DNA of 41,958 bases, from contig JAJZOD010000004.1 in the NCBI GenBank assembly GCA_021852055.1, positions 71,624-113,581 on the forward strand, read 5' to 3'. Both the position numbers and the translations under genes were made by a program. How positions within the stretch are numbered: position 1 is the stretch's first letter; each line of letters starts with the position of its first letter. Positions 1-8,591 of this stretch are shown piece by piece. The DNA comes from Microcaldota archaeon. Its GTDB lineage: Archaea; Micrarchaeota; Micrarchaeia; Micrarchaeales; CABMGC01. The notes under the pieces were generated by a model. That model saw nothing but the letters and a program-made list of their open reading frames with translations, was not told the DNA's origin and ran no database searches.

Positions 1-731
1 TTGGCACGTCTACCCCGTATGCGCTGATTATCGAACCCCCTGCAGAGGACAGCGACGCAGAGCATGTGCTGCCTGTCTGCACGCCTATAGAAGTGTATAT
101 AGTATTTGTTGTCTGGGTCCATGATTCGGAACTTAGCGGGTCGCCATCAGTGCCAATTGCGCAGACGTATATTTGATTACCGGATGCCGCTGCAACTGAT
201 GTGGATTGTGTAGACGCTGCGTAGTATATAGGATTTGGCGTCGGAACAGCCACAGGGTTTTCATACACAAAAACAGCAAGAGATACTGGAGAGCCAGACC
301 AGCCACCGGGACTCACGATATACGTCCCAGGAGCCTGGTTGACGCAGACTGCGTAGTAAACAAGGGCAGAAGATGAATCTGCCTGATAAAGCACCTGGGA
401 GCATCCTGATGGGAGCGTCATACCTGTATGTGTATACTCTTTCGAAAACGCTATGACTACAGTGTTTATGCTGTTTGTTACTGTGTACTGAAGCTGGTAG
501 GTGTTTGGCTCTGACATTGTTGAACTAGAATAAACGGTATCTGTAGTAGTTGGCACGTCTACCCCGTATGCGCTGATTATCGAACCCCCTGCAGAGGACA
601 GCGACGCAGAGCATGTGCTGCCTGTCTGCACGCCTATAGAAGTGTATATAGTATTTGTTGTCTGGGTCCATGATTCGGAACTTAGAGGCTCACCGTCAGT
701 GCCAATTGCGCAGACGTATATTTGATTACCA
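1..731 (-). repeat. 549-bp in-frame tandem repeat within the surface protein
   Basis: Positions 1-134 and 550-683 appear identical by eye, and similarity continues with scattered changes to about 180/730 before diverging. The 549-bp offset is 183 codons, so the repeat preserves the reading frame and duplicates a protein module. More copies may lie beyond the left edge. Confidence 0.85.
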
Positions 732-1870
732 GGATCGACTGTAGCTGATGCTGTAGATGAAGAGGTGTACACTGCATAATTAGGGTTGCTCAATACAGGA
801 TAAACAGTAACATAATCAGTCAGTGTGTTCGCCGTTTCGCCATACGTATCAGAAATTGTTGCGCAGTAGTAGGTGTTTGAAGTCAGTGCGGGTGTCGTGT
901 ACGTGCTCGATGTTGCGCCGCTTATTGCAGTGTCGGATGAACTGCATGTTCCCGATGATGCTGCGGTATACCATTGATAAGAATAAGGCTGCGTTCCGTC
1001 AAGGGGGTTTGCCGTGAGCGTTATGCTGTTGCCTGTCACCACTCCGGGCGATGGCGGAGTTATAGTACCTGCCTGCAGCTGCGTATTGACCGACACAAGG
1101 TCAGTCTGTGAACTGGCTCTCTGGCTTGACGCATCGTTCACTATAACGCAGTAGAATGTATCTGAGGATGGACTTGCAGTGTATGTGCTCGATGTCGCAC
1201 TGCTTATTGCAGTGTCAGATGAACTGCACGTTCCTGCAGCGCTTGCAGTGTACCATTGATAAGTGTACGGGGAAGGGCCGCCAGATGCTGTTGCCATCAA
1301 AGTTACACCCTGACCGGAATCTACGCCTGCAGGATTTGGTGAGATAGATGCAGCAAGAGCGCTGCCCTGTTTTGTTGATTTCAGAATTACTGTAGCGAGT
1401 TCGCCGGTTATGCCAGTAACTCCATTTCTTGTATACTGTAACCAAAGCACTCCGGCAAACTTTGTGCCTGTTGCGTTTGAGCTGATTTTGCACTGAAAGT
1501 CTGCAGGCATCTCCTCACCGCTTGCAAGAACTATTCCGGGGTTTATTGCAGTGAACTGCACCGGCGGCTGCACAGTTGAATTGGTGCACGCAGTTCCGGT
1601 TACTGTCACTCCTGTGTACTCTGTGCCTATTATTGCATTTACGGTGCCATTGGTTGCGAGCACCGGATTAATGCATAGAAAACCAGATTGCGAGATGCAC
1701 GCAGATGATGGTGCACTTCCTCCGTTGAACACTCCGAGTTCGAACAACCCCGCAATAACTACTGCCACAAGCAATATCGACCACCCATAAGTCATCAGAT
1801 ACTCCATTGCGCTCTGCGCTTTTGGTGAACCTTTTCCTAAAAGGTTCTGATTGCTGATTGCGCTCTGCAC
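1..1870 (-). CDS. Surface protein with class III signal-like leader and Ig-like repeats (3' end outside window)
   Basis: The minus frame is open from about 1870 to the window edge, so only the N-terminal ~620 residues are present. The leader KAQSAMEYLMTYGWS followed by a hydrophobic stretch is the class III (archaellin/pilin-like) signal of archaeal surface proteins, normally cut before QSA. After about 130 residues come two Ig-like modules, each with a 'YQWYTA...GTCSSDTAI' core and a 'YYC' strand. A longer ~183-residue module then follows and is starting a second copy at the window edge. The start is uncertain. GTG at 1870 gives a short N-region before the leader; ATG at 1807 would remove KAQSA and is less likely. 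A second 'QSA' lies just after the GTG, suggesting a small duplication. The gene resembles the Ig-repeat protein at 20582-23524. The role as an exported envelope protein is inferred. Confidence 0.75.
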   Translation of the reverse strand, partial: MQSAISNQNLLGKGSPKAQSAMEYLMTYGWSILLVAVVIAGLFELGVFNGGSAPSSACISQSGFLCINPVLATNGTVNAIIGTEYTGVTVTGTACTNSTVQPPVQFTAINPGIVLASGEEMPADFQCKISSNATGTKFAGVLWLQYTRNGVTGITGELATVILKSTKQGSALAASISPNPAGVDSGQGVTLMATASGGPSPYTYQWYTASAAGTCSSSDTAISSATSSTYTASPSSDTFYCVIVNDASSQRASSQTDLVSVNTQLQAGTITPPSPGVVTGNSITLTANPLDGTQPYSYQWYTAASSGTCSSSDTAISGATSSTYTTPALTSNTYYCATISDTYGETANTLTDYVTVYPVLSNPNYAVYTSSSTASATVDPGNQIYVCAIGTDGEPLSSESWTQTTNTIYTSIGVQTGSTCSASLSSAGGSIISAYGVDVPTTTDTVYSSSTMSEPNTYQLQYTVTNSINTVVIAFSKEYTHTGMTLPSGCSQVLYQADSSSALVYYAVCVNQAPGTYIVSPGGWSGSPVSLAVFVYENPVAVPTPNPIYYAASTQSTSVAAASGNQIYVCAIGTDGDPLSSESWTQTTNTIYTSIGVQTGSTCSASLSSAGGSIISAYGVDVP

Positions 1871-2082
1871 TTTGACATGGAATCTTGGAGTAATCTTTTG
1901 TAAGAACTTAAGGTATTTTAGTTGGACTGTAATTGCACAATGGTCTTTTTCGTAAAGTTGAGAATCTTGATAGTCATCGCTGTTCTGCGTGCCGACACCT
2001 TGCGAATTATTATCCTGCATATTATTGCTTCTGTAGAAAAAAAATAAAAGCATATGCGAGAAAGAGATTGGGAGAAAACGTA

Positions 2083-2673
2083 CTAGTAGGGTCTTGGCTG
2101 CGCAGGCGGCCTTGTGAGTATATAGAATCTGCTGCTGCCTTTAAGCTCCTCGAGGACTCTGTCGGTAAGCAGCTTTATCGGGTCCTGCAGCAGTGAAACA
2201 CGCTTGCTCATGTCCTCAAAGCTTTCAAAAGGCTTGTCCTCGCGCGCATCAAGTATTGCGAGCAGATGCTTCTTGCCTATGCCAGGGAGAAGCTCCAAGG
2301 AGTGTATGCGTATGTTCAGCGGAGATGCTGTATTGAAGAAGTCAACAAACTTCTTCTCGTTTGATTTTATTATCTTTGCTATTGCACGCGGAAGCTCGTT
2401 CTTTGCGCCTTCGGTAAGGCTTGAGTATGTTAGCCTTGATTTTATCAAAGCTATCTTATCCCTATCGCCTTTGCCTATGTATATGCGCTCCTCGACTTTT
2501 ATTTCGGGATTCTTTGGAACAGCTTCAAGAAGCGTAAACCTAGTCTCACCTATCAGTTGGACTATAGGCTCTGAACGCACAGAAAAAGACTTTCCAGTAG
2601 GCAGGTAGTCGAGGACGACTGCATATTCCTCAAGGTCATCCCTTCGCTGTTCACTTTCATGGCTTTCCTGCAT
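2083..2673 (-). CDS. DUF655 family protein (OB-fold/helix-hairpin-helix, putative nucleic-acid binding)
   Basis: This 196-residue protein matches archaeal DUF655. An N-terminal beta-rich part (residues ~15-75, 'YAVVLDYLPTGKS') is followed by a helical part carrying a helix-hairpin-helix-like 'LELLPGIGKKHLLAILDARE' around residues 125-145. In many archaea the gene sits beside the gene for RNA polymerase subunit F and before ksgA. Here it lies 17 bp downstream of the Rpb4 gene, so the two are probably co-transcribed, but no ksgA follows. Its exact function is not established; translation or RNA-related roles are inferred from the HhH motif and neighbourhood. Length is normal for the family. Confidence 0.88.
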   Translation of the reverse strand: MQESHESEQRRDDLEEYAVVLDYLPTGKSFSVRSEPIVQLIGETRFTLLEAVPKNPEIKVEERIYIGKGDRDKIALIKSRLTYSSLTEGAKNELPRAIAKIIKSNEKKFVDFFNTASPLNIRIHSLELLPGIGKKHLLAILDAREDKPFESFEDMSKRVSLLQDPIKLLTDRVLEELKGSSRFYILTRPPAQPRPY

Positions 2674-2690
2674 AGAAACACATATTTCAA

Positions 2691-3029
2691 TTATTTACCC
2701 CTGTTCTTTTCCACTACAGCAAACACCTTTGCAGCTGTGGCATCGTCTATAGTGTTCTTTTCGTTGGCAAGAATCTGCTTCAGCTGCATTATATCAGATG
2801 GCATTGTGTCTATTATGGACACGCTGGCCTTTGCTGATAGACCGATGCCCTCCAGTTCTGCACGCATCTTCCCTGCTTTTTCAGGACTCAACTGTGCAAA
2901 CTTCTTTGCATGATCATATGACAGCTGCTGTTCGTATCCTAATTCGCCTTCTTTCTTCCTTGCTTCAAGTATCTCCAACGCTTCTGGAATAGAAGTTATT
3001 TTGTAATGCTTTTCATTATCACTCTGCAT
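2691..3029 (-). CDS. rpoF: DNA-directed RNA polymerase subunit F (Rpb4 homologue)
   Basis: A 112-residue protein whose helical content and C-terminal 'DIMQLKQILANEKNTIDD' segment fit archaeal RpoF/Rpb4. With Rpb7 (RpoE) this subunit forms the stalk of RNA polymerase. The adjacent DUF655 gene is the usual archaeal partner and supports the call. The start was chosen at 3029 because GGAGGTG (3036-3042) lies 6 nt upstream of that ATG. An in-frame ATG at 3044 overlaps the presumed transcription start and would swallow the ribosome binding site. The rpl21e gene that often precedes rpoF is absent. Confidence 0.85.
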   Translation of the reverse strand: MQSDNEKHYKITSIPEALEILEARKKEGELGYEQQLSYDHAKKFAQLSPEKAGKMRAELEGIGLSAKASVSIIDTMPSDIMQLKQILANEKNTIDDATAAKVFAVVEKNRGK

Positions 3030-3035
3030 CCCATG

Positions 3036-3070
3036 CACCTCCATATATATTGCAAAATCACATATTATAA
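3036..3070 (-). promoter_or_regulatory. TATA box and Shine-Dalgarno of rpoF-DUF655
   Basis: On the minus strand a TATA-like CTTTATAAT lies at 3062-3070. About 25 nt downstream the transcript would start near 3044, leaving a 15-nt leader that contains GGAGGTG (3036-3042). The SD decides the rpoF start. The opposite strand serves the divergent MoxR gene, whose ATG follows a short GGAG at 3104-3107. Confidence 0.55.
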
Positions 3071-3112
3071 AGCTTTTGTTTTGAAGTATAATGAGATAAA
3101 CAGGCTGGAGTT

Positions 3113-4021
3113 ATGGATGCAAACACCATTTACAATGAGATTCTGGAGGAGATGAAGAAGCATATAGCAGGCAAGGAAGAGACATTGGAGCTCATGTTCA
3201 TAGCCATAGTAGCTGACGGACATGCGCTTCTTGAGGGGGTTCCCGGAGTTGCAAAAACAACCATGACAAAGGCGCTTGCCGATACAATACAGGCAGAGTT
3301 CAAGAGGATACAGGGGACCCCGGACCTTTTGGCACGCGACATAATGGGCTTTGCATATGAGGACGATGACAAAAGCATAAAGTACAGCAAGGGGCCCGTA
3401 TTCACAAACATACTTCTTATAGACGAGCTCAACAGGATGCAGCCAAGAACCATGTCTGGTCTTCTTGAGACACTTGAGGAGCGGCAGGTCACTCTTGGAG
3501 GGATGGACATGAAGCTGCCTGCACCGTTTACAGCATTTGCAACTCAGAACCCTTTGAATATAGAAGGCACTACACCGCTGCCAAAGGTTTTGGCAGACAG
3601 ATTCATAATGAAGATAGACGTAGGATATCCCAGCATGGAAGAGGAGGAGGCAATGCTTCGCATAAAAGAGAAGGAGGAGAAGGTTGCAGTAAAGAAGATA
3701 ATAGACACTGCCACAATAATGCAGCTCCAGGAGGAAGCAAAAAAGGTTACAATGCCTGATGAGATAGCACGTTACATTACAACCATTGTAGATGCAACAA
3801 GAGCCGACATACACATAGTTATGGGCGCAAGCCCAAGGGCGGACATAGCGTTTATGAGATGCGGCAAGGCAAAGGCCTTGATAGAAGGCAGGAACTACGT
3901 TACAAAAGAGGACATAAGATTTCTTGCAAGGCCTGTTTTAAGCCACAGGCTAGCGGTAAGAGCCACAGGTGGCATAGGAGTGCACGGCATAATAGACGGC
4001 ATAATAGCAATGAACCACTAG
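3113..4021 (+). CDS. MoxR-family AAA+ ATPase
   Basis: This 302-residue AAA+ ATPase has Walker A 'GVPGVAKTT' (residues 42-50), Walker B 'LLIDELNR' near residue 100, and the MoxR signature 'ATQNPLNIEGTTPLPKVLAD' in the sensor 1/arginine-finger region. MoxR proteins act as chaperone-like ATPases, usually working with von Willebrand A-domain proteins encoded next door. No VWA gene is present here, so its partner is unknown. It is divergent from rpoF across a ~80-bp shared promoter region and is followed by a hairpin and T-run. Length is usual for the family. Confidence 0.93.
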   Translation: MDANTIYNEILEEMKKHIAGKEETLELMFIAIVADGHALLEGVPGVAKTTMTKALADTIQAEFKRIQGTPDLLARDIMGFAYEDDDKSIKYSKGPVFTNILLIDELNRMQPRTMSGLLETLEERQVTLGGMDMKLPAPFTAFATQNPLNIEGTTPLPKVLADRFIMKIDVGYPSMEEEEAMLRIKEKEEKVAVKKIIDTATIMQLQEEAKKVTMPDEIARYITTIVDATRADIHIVMGASPRADIAFMRCGKAKALIEGRNYVTKEDIRFLARPVLSHRLAVRATGGIGVHGIIDGIIAMNH

Positions 4022-4065
4022 CGGCAGGGTAGCTGCTATTTATCAGTTGTTTTTTGTTTTATTTT
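4020..4065 (+). terminator. Hairpin plus T-rich tract after MoxR gene
   Basis: AGCGGC and GCTGCT (4020-4037) can form a 6-bp stem with one G-U pair, followed by a T-dominated run at 4047-4065. Archaeal termination depends mainly on the T-tract. Confidence 0.5.
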
Positions 4066-4105
4066 GCGTAAAGGCTTAGTAAATTTTAATTCGGGCTGTT
4101 GTTGA

Positions 4106-5662
4106 ATGGACAGGGACAAGCGGTTTATTGCTTTATTTGCCATTATACTTGTACTTGGAACTGCACTGCGCCTGAGCACTCTGCATTTCGGCACATTTAT
4201 GGAGCCTGATGTCTACGGCTATTACAGCGTAGCGCAGCAGACCATTGCAAACAATCTTACAATTACTTCGCAGTTGTCAGGCTTTCCGTTGCACAACAAA
4301 TTCGACGAGATGCCAGGCCTTATATATTTTGCAATAGCCGCATCTTATATAACAGGCAACCTTGCCACTGCAATGCTGTTCCTGCCCGTTGTCTTTGCCA
4401 TATTTGAGATGGCAGCTACGTATATGCTTGCATACAAATTATCCGGAAGCAGAAACGGAGGGCTTGTTGCAATGTTTCTGTTTGCGACTATGTCAGGAGC
4501 CATTTTCAAGAATGTTGCAGGTGAGTGGAGAGGCGAGAGCTTTGTGCCACTATTTGCTGCAGCTATGCTGCTTGCCCTCATATACGCACATGAGAGGCGG
4601 GACAAGCGCATATACGCCTTGTCAGCAGTGCCTGCTGCATTTTGCATATGGACATGGAGCGGAGGAGTATATGCAATCGCCGCGCTTCTCGTGTTCTTTG
4701 TACTATGGTTGCTTTACACCAAAAAGAAGAGCCTTGTACTGCCTGCAGTTATAGGAGCTGTACTGCTTTGCATAGGCTTCGAGACATTCGTGTACTTTGA
4801 AAACAAGGGGCTATACCTTGTAACAAATGCGCTTACAACCATAGCCGAGCTGCAGCCGACTACCGGAACTTTCTTGTTTTTGGAATTTGGGCTGGCAATA
4901 GGCCTTGCACCGATAGGTGTAGTCTTTTACATATTGAAGGACAAATACCTGAGCAATGGCGTACCAGATAAAAAGCGCAATAACGGCAACTTTGTGTTCC
5001 TTATTATCCTATCGCTTTTCATAGTTACTGCTGCACTGCAGCTTGCCGAGATACGGTACATGACGCTTATAGCCATGCCTGTTGCGGTGTTCGCATCCTA
5101 CGCACTCCTTGAATTTTACCGTACAAGAGGCAAGACCCGGATGAGGCTGTGGGTCAACATATTCATTGCAAGCATTATCCTTGTAGACGTAATTGTCATG
5201 TTTATGCAGGTAACAGGATACTCTACAGGAGACAATATCAGTCCGCAGTTCGTTGCGGCAATGTCTTGGGTGCGTAACAACACATCGCCCAACGCAACAT
5301 TCCTGACAGACTGGGACGACGGCAGCATTGTCGAAGGCTTAGGGCAGAGGCAGAGCTATAGCGACAGCCTGATGGGCACAAACGACGGCTGGCAATCATT
5401 TCCGCAGTTCCTATTTGCAAAGGAGGGCAATTTCAGTTATCTGATGCAGGTAAAACCAGATTATCTTCTTGTGAGGCAGTACTGGAGATATGAGATTGGA
5501 GCATTTGAAGCAGAAGGCGGAATGACAAATATATCGATAAACGGCACCAACTTCATGGCTTTGGAGAACGGAAGCATAGGCCTGCCTATAGTCTATGAAA
5601 ACAACGATACAATAATATACAACGTATCTGGAATTGTTGATGGAAAACAGAGCACAAGATAG
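4106..5662 (+). CDS. STT3/AglB-like oligosaccharyltransferase
   Basis: A 518-residue polytopic membrane protein with about ten hydrophobic segments in the first ~350 residues and a soluble C-terminal domain. An acidic loop after TM1 ('FMEPDVYGYY', residues 31-40) matches the first catalytic acidic motif of STT3. 'DWDDG' (residues ~402-406), followed by 'GLGQRQSYSDSLMG', occupies the place of the STT3 WWDYG motif that reads the +2 Ser/Thr of the sequon. STT3/AglB transfers a lipid-linked glycan onto Asn in N-x-S/T on the outer face of the membrane. The protein is much shorter than typical AglB (800-950 aa), with a reduced C-terminal domain. Activity is inferred. TATA-like AAATTTTAAT at ~4080-4089 fits a leaderless start. 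Confidence 0.8.
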   Translation: MDRDKRFIALFAIILVLGTALRLSTLHFGTFMEPDVYGYYSVAQQTIANNLTITSQLSGFPLHNKFDEMPGLIYFAIAASYITGNLATAMLFLPVVFAIFEMAATYMLAYKLSGSRNGGLVAMFLFATMSGAIFKNVAGEWRGESFVPLFAAAMLLALIYAHERRDKRIYALSAVPAAFCIWTWSGGVYAIAALLVFFVLWLLYTKKKSLVLPAVIGAVLLCIGFETFVYFENKGLYLVTNALTTIAELQPTTGTFLFLEFGLAIGLAPIGVVFYILKDKYLSNGVPDKKRNNGNFVFLIILSLFIVTAALQLAEIRYMTLIAMPVAVFASYALLEFYRTRGKTRMRLWVNIFIASIILVDVIVMFMQVTGYSTGDNISPQFVAAMSWVRNNTSPNATFLTDWDDGSIVEGLGQRQSYSDSLMGTNDGWQSFPQFLFAKEGNFSYLMQVKPDYLLVRQYWRYEIGAFEAEGGMTNISINGTNFMALENGSIGLPIVYENNDTIIYNVSGIVDGKQSTR

Positions 5663-5788
5663 GCCTTTGCTAAGAAGCTGGTTTGCTTTGACCTGGTATT
5701 TTGAAGGCTTATGGAGCGAGAGTGCAGACAGCCGCACAAATCCTGAATAATAGATTATATGCACATTTGACGTAGACAATGCACAACC

Positions 5789-5796
5789 GTATATAT
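5789..5796 (+). promoter_or_regulatory. TATA box of repeat-rich secreted protein gene
   Basis: GTATATAT sits about 25 nt upstream of the ATG at 5819, the spacing of a leaderless archaeal transcript, and supports that start over the in-frame ATG at 5867. Confidence 0.5.
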
Positions 5797-5818
5797 CAGT
5801 TTTACATCATAAAAACTA

Positions 5819-7117
5819 ATGATAAAGGCTAAATATGAGAAAATTCACATTATAGTCAGTGAGAATATGGCTATATCATTAAAAAAGAGCACAACAAATA
5901 AGGATATTAATACACATGCAGGCACAGAATCAAAACCCGCAAACATTATAACTAAATGGAGCGCAATTGCATTAGTTGCAGCAGCACCTATGGCATTTGT
6001 AGCAGGCAATGCAGAGGCATGGGGAGGCAGGCCAGTCTTGGAACGCACAGTTTCAGGAGGCTATGGGGGCAGATTTGAAGGCAATGGCGGATTCGGATTC
6101 AGGGGATACAGGCGTGAAGGCAACTTCGGCAACAGGATAGTCGGCGCTCTTGTAGGAGGCGCAGCTGCAGGGCTGGTAGAGGGTGTTGTGAATGGAATTG
6201 CAAACCAACAGCCGTACTATGCACCGCAGTATGCCCCATATCCTTTAAGTTATGGAGTGCCAGGCGGCGGTGTTGTAGAGCAGACGGTAACAAGCCCTTA
6301 TTTTGCGCCGCCTGTTTATGCACAACCACAGCCTGTATACGCGCCACAGCCTGTTTATCAGCAGAATTACAGCCTGCCGAATGGAAATGTTGTCGAGCAG
6401 ACTGTAGGCAACGGATACGCCGTGCAGCCAACATATGCACCACAGCCTGTGTATGCACCACAGCCTGTTTATCCGCAGAATTACAGCCTGCCGAATGGAA
6501 ATGTTGTCGAGCAGACTGTAGGCAACGGATATGCCACACCACAGGCATATGTAACTGAAAAGCAGACAAGCACGTATGATCAGATGCGCTCCTTCAAACT
6601 TAGAGATGGGAATGTATTAGAGCCTACAGTAGGTCCTAAAAGCCCAGCCGTTCTGCTTAAGTATACGGATTCGGGTTACGTTATGATTAACTCAATGCCG
6701 AAAAGCAACTATAAGACAGAAGTATTTGACAGGGGCCAGGTTATAGTGGTATTTGAGGAGCAGATTGCCAAAAAACGCCTCGTTGAGAAACAACATGTTG
6801 CAGTAAACACCGCCGGAAAGAGCGTCTCTGCAGGCCTGAAGATCAATGTTGCTGTCAGCGCAGATGTTAATGGCATCAACAATGCACTTAAGCTGCAGAA
6901 AAGAGGCAGTACAAACGTTGTACAGCACACCAAGGCAAGATCTAAGGCTGAAACAAGCAACACTGCAAATAACCTAAAAGGCACAATTGATGTTTTGGAA
7001 AGCGCAGCAGACAGAGTATTCAAGGACATCGGGATAGCAACAGTGATGGTTTTGGCAGCTGCAGCCGGACTTGTTCTGATAGGCAGAAAGAGCAGGGCTA
7101 ATAATCAAAATAAATGA
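5819..7117 (+). CDS. Exported Tyr/Pro/Gln/Gly-rich repeat protein with C-terminal membrane anchor
   Basis: Unrecognised 432-residue protein. A hydrophobic segment (residues ~47-66, 'SAIALVAAAPMAFVAG') ending in 'NAEAWGG' looks like a signal peptide with an unusually long N-region. Next come a Gly/Arg-rich stretch, a glycine-zipper-like 'IVGALVGGAAAGLVEGVVNG', and a region of repeated 'YAPQPVY' and 'NYSLPNGNVVEQTVGNGY'. A globular part ('VLLKYTDSGYVMINSMP...') follows, then a C-terminal transmembrane helix ending in basic residues. The ATG at 5867 is an alternative start that would shorten the N-region by 16 residues. Topology suggests a surface-displayed anchored protein. No catalytic motif is seen. 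Confidence 0.75.
   Translation: MIKAKYEKIHIIVSENMAISLKKSTTNKDINTHAGTESKPANIITKWSAIALVAAAPMAFVAGNAEAWGGRPVLERTVSGGYGGRFEGNGGFGFRGYRREGNFGNRIVGALVGGAAAGLVEGVVNGIANQQPYYAPQYAPYPLSYGVPGGGVVEQTVTSPYFAPPVYAQPQPVYAPQPVYQQNYSLPNGNVVEQTVGNGYAVQPTYAPQPVYAPQPVYPQNYSLPNGNVVEQTVGNGYATPQAYVTEKQTSTYDQMRSFKLRDGNVLEPTVGPKSPAVLLKYTDSGYVMINSMPKSNYKTEVFDRGQVIVVFEEQIAKKRLVEKQHVAVNTAGKSVSAGLKINVAVSADVNGINNALKLQKRGSTNVVQHTKARSKAETSNTANNLKGTIDVLESAADRVFKDIGIATVMVLAAAAGLVLIGRKSRANNQNK
6341..6537 (+). repeat. 114-bp-period direct repeat in exported protein gene
   Basis: Positions 6341-6423 and 6455-6537 are nearly identical with a 114-bp period (38 codons). They encode two copies of the 'QPVY.QNYSLPNGNVVEQTV' unit. 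A degenerate third copy precedes them around 6240-6290. Confidence 0.8.
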
Positions 7118-7203
7118 GCTTGTATGCGATAAATATGCGAGGATAAATAGAAACATATTTAAATGTTGATATTTACATTATGAACTGATAAAAGGCGCAT
7201 TCG

Positions 7204-7641
7204 ATGTGGAAACATACTGAGTCTAATAATGTTAGAACAATATTGCAATTTGCCTTTCTTGTTGGCATACTTGGGAGTTTGCTAGGCACTGTGTCGTATG
7301 CAGGGGTAACAATAGTTAACGCAGGCGTTGCAAACGTGCAGAACATACTTTGCAGCGTGGTTACTACTGTTTCAGACATACTGAGCATACTCGCGCTTAT
7401 GATGTTCATACTAGGAGGCACGCTTTACGCATTCGCGCATGTTCTGCCTGCCACAGGCAACTTGAGGGCAAGCATGCAGGGCTGGGGAATGGGTATGCTT
7501 ATGGGCGGCATAATAGCACTTATATTATACATAATAGCACCTTACCTGATATCAACACTGCTGGGACTTACGACATCTAACCAGGGCAATGGGCAGAACG
7601 CACCTTCACCTTCGATTACAGCATGTCAGAATGGCTTTTAG
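7204..7641 (+). CDS. Small integral membrane protein, TrbC/VirB2-like layout
   Basis: A 145-residue protein with a signal-like first hydrophobic segment (residues ~12-34), then two long helices (~55-80 and ~95-118) joined by a short polar loop. This is the layout of TrbC/VirB2-type pilin-like proteins. The family link is by topology and composition only ('SILALMMFILGGTLYAFAH', 'GWGMGMLMGGIIALILYII'). No other conjugation genes are present. TATA-like ATATTTAAAT lies about 50 nt upstream. The gene ends at a strong T-tract. Confidence 0.6.
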   Translation: MWKHTESNNVRTILQFAFLVGILGSLLGTVSYAGVTIVNAGVANVQNILCSVVTTVSDILSILALMMFILGGTLYAFAHVLPATGNLRASMQGWGMGMLMGGIIALILYIIAPYLISTLLGLTTSNQGNGQNAPSPSITACQNGF

Positions 7642-7650
7642 GTAAAGCTG

Positions 7651-7673
7651 CTTTTTATTTTTTTCTTTTATTT
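7651..7673 (+). terminator. T-rich terminator
   Basis: A run made almost only of T (CTTTTTATTTTTTTCTTTTA...) directly after the membrane protein gene fits intrinsic archaeal termination. Confidence 0.6.
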
Positions 7674-7713
7674 AATATTTTATTTCAGATGCGCATCGCA
7701 GCAGTGATTTGGA

Positions 7714-8442
7714 ATGGGAAACGTATTTAGTGACTCTTGGGAGACATACTCATCAAACACCAAATTCGTTCTTATCTTTTCCATACCTTTTGTTATCTCA
7801 TTTATCATACCGTTGTTTGCGCCTCTGCCAAGTTTTACCAGCTTGGGTGCCATATTTGTAAGAAGCGCAAGCATATTCACGAATCTTAACTTTACAACAG
7901 TAGCTGTGATAATTGCAGCCATGTTCTTCTCGCTACTTTTTATCAGCTTTGCATTTGTTGCAATAAGCCTTGTTGTAAAGGCAAGGAAAACCAGACTTGC
8001 CATATCAAAGCGCGTCCTGCAGGACATAGAAAAGTACATAGGCAAGGTTTTCGTGGTTTTGATTATGTACACAATTGTGCTGCTTGCCGCAAACATAATA
8101 GGCTATATTATAGGCGCGCAGACCTTGCTTACAGACATTGTAGGCTTCTTTGGTTTTATACCTGTATTTTACGCGCCCAGCGCTATAGTCATAGATAACA
8201 GAAGCATAGTGCGTTCTTTAAAAGACAGCGTGCGTCTTGTGATCAAAAGCCCGGCATACTTTATAGGCTGGCTTCTTCTTGCAACAGTTGTAATATCAGT
8301 TATAGACTTTGTGTTTGTAAGCCTTCTTGGCGTATATGCCGGATATGCAGTACTGCTTGTTGTGTCACTGTTTGTGCTGCCATACTTCGTTATATTCCTT
8401 GCCGAAGCGTATATGCGCAGATTCCCAATACTGAAGCACTGA
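7714..8442 (+). CDS. Polytopic membrane protein of unknown function
   Basis: A 242-residue protein with about six hydrophobic segments (residues ~18-38, 65-88, 112-135, 145-165, 185-205, 212-232). Short cytosolic loops carry 'KARKTRLAISKRVLQDIEKY' and 'DNRSIVRSLKDSVRLVIKSP'. The second loop resembles the amphipathic helices of DUF4013-like and glycerophosphodiester-phosphodiesterase-associated membrane domains, but no catalytic residues are evident. It lies downstream of a T-tract and just upstream of the tRNA on the same strand. Confidence 0.65.
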   Translation: MGNVFSDSWETYSSNTKFVLIFSIPFVISFIIPLFAPLPSFTSLGAIFVRSASIFTNLNFTTVAVIIAAMFFSLLFISFAFVAISLVVKARKTRLAISKRVLQDIEKYIGKVFVVLIMYTIVLLAANIIGYIIGAQTLLTDIVGFFGFIPVFYAPSAIVIDNRSIVRSLKDSVRLVIKSPAYFIGWLLLATVVISVIDFVFVSLLGVYAGYAVLLVVSLFVLPYFVIFLAEAYMRRFPILKH

Positions 8443-8591
8443 TGCCGCAGATAGATTATTTGAGTGGCCATCTTATGCGATATTGCGTGGCATTATACCG
8501 AACCAGTTGAATGGATAATCTTCAGTGCTTGTAAAGGTGTGAAGTATTTATACCTTCACAGATAAAGTATTGTGACCCTGATTTCGTGCAA

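Noticed and set aside
3065-3814. 249-codon minus-strand ORF opposite MoxR
   Set aside because: Cys/Tyr/Leu-rich composition typical of an antisense shadow; MoxR on the other strand is certain.
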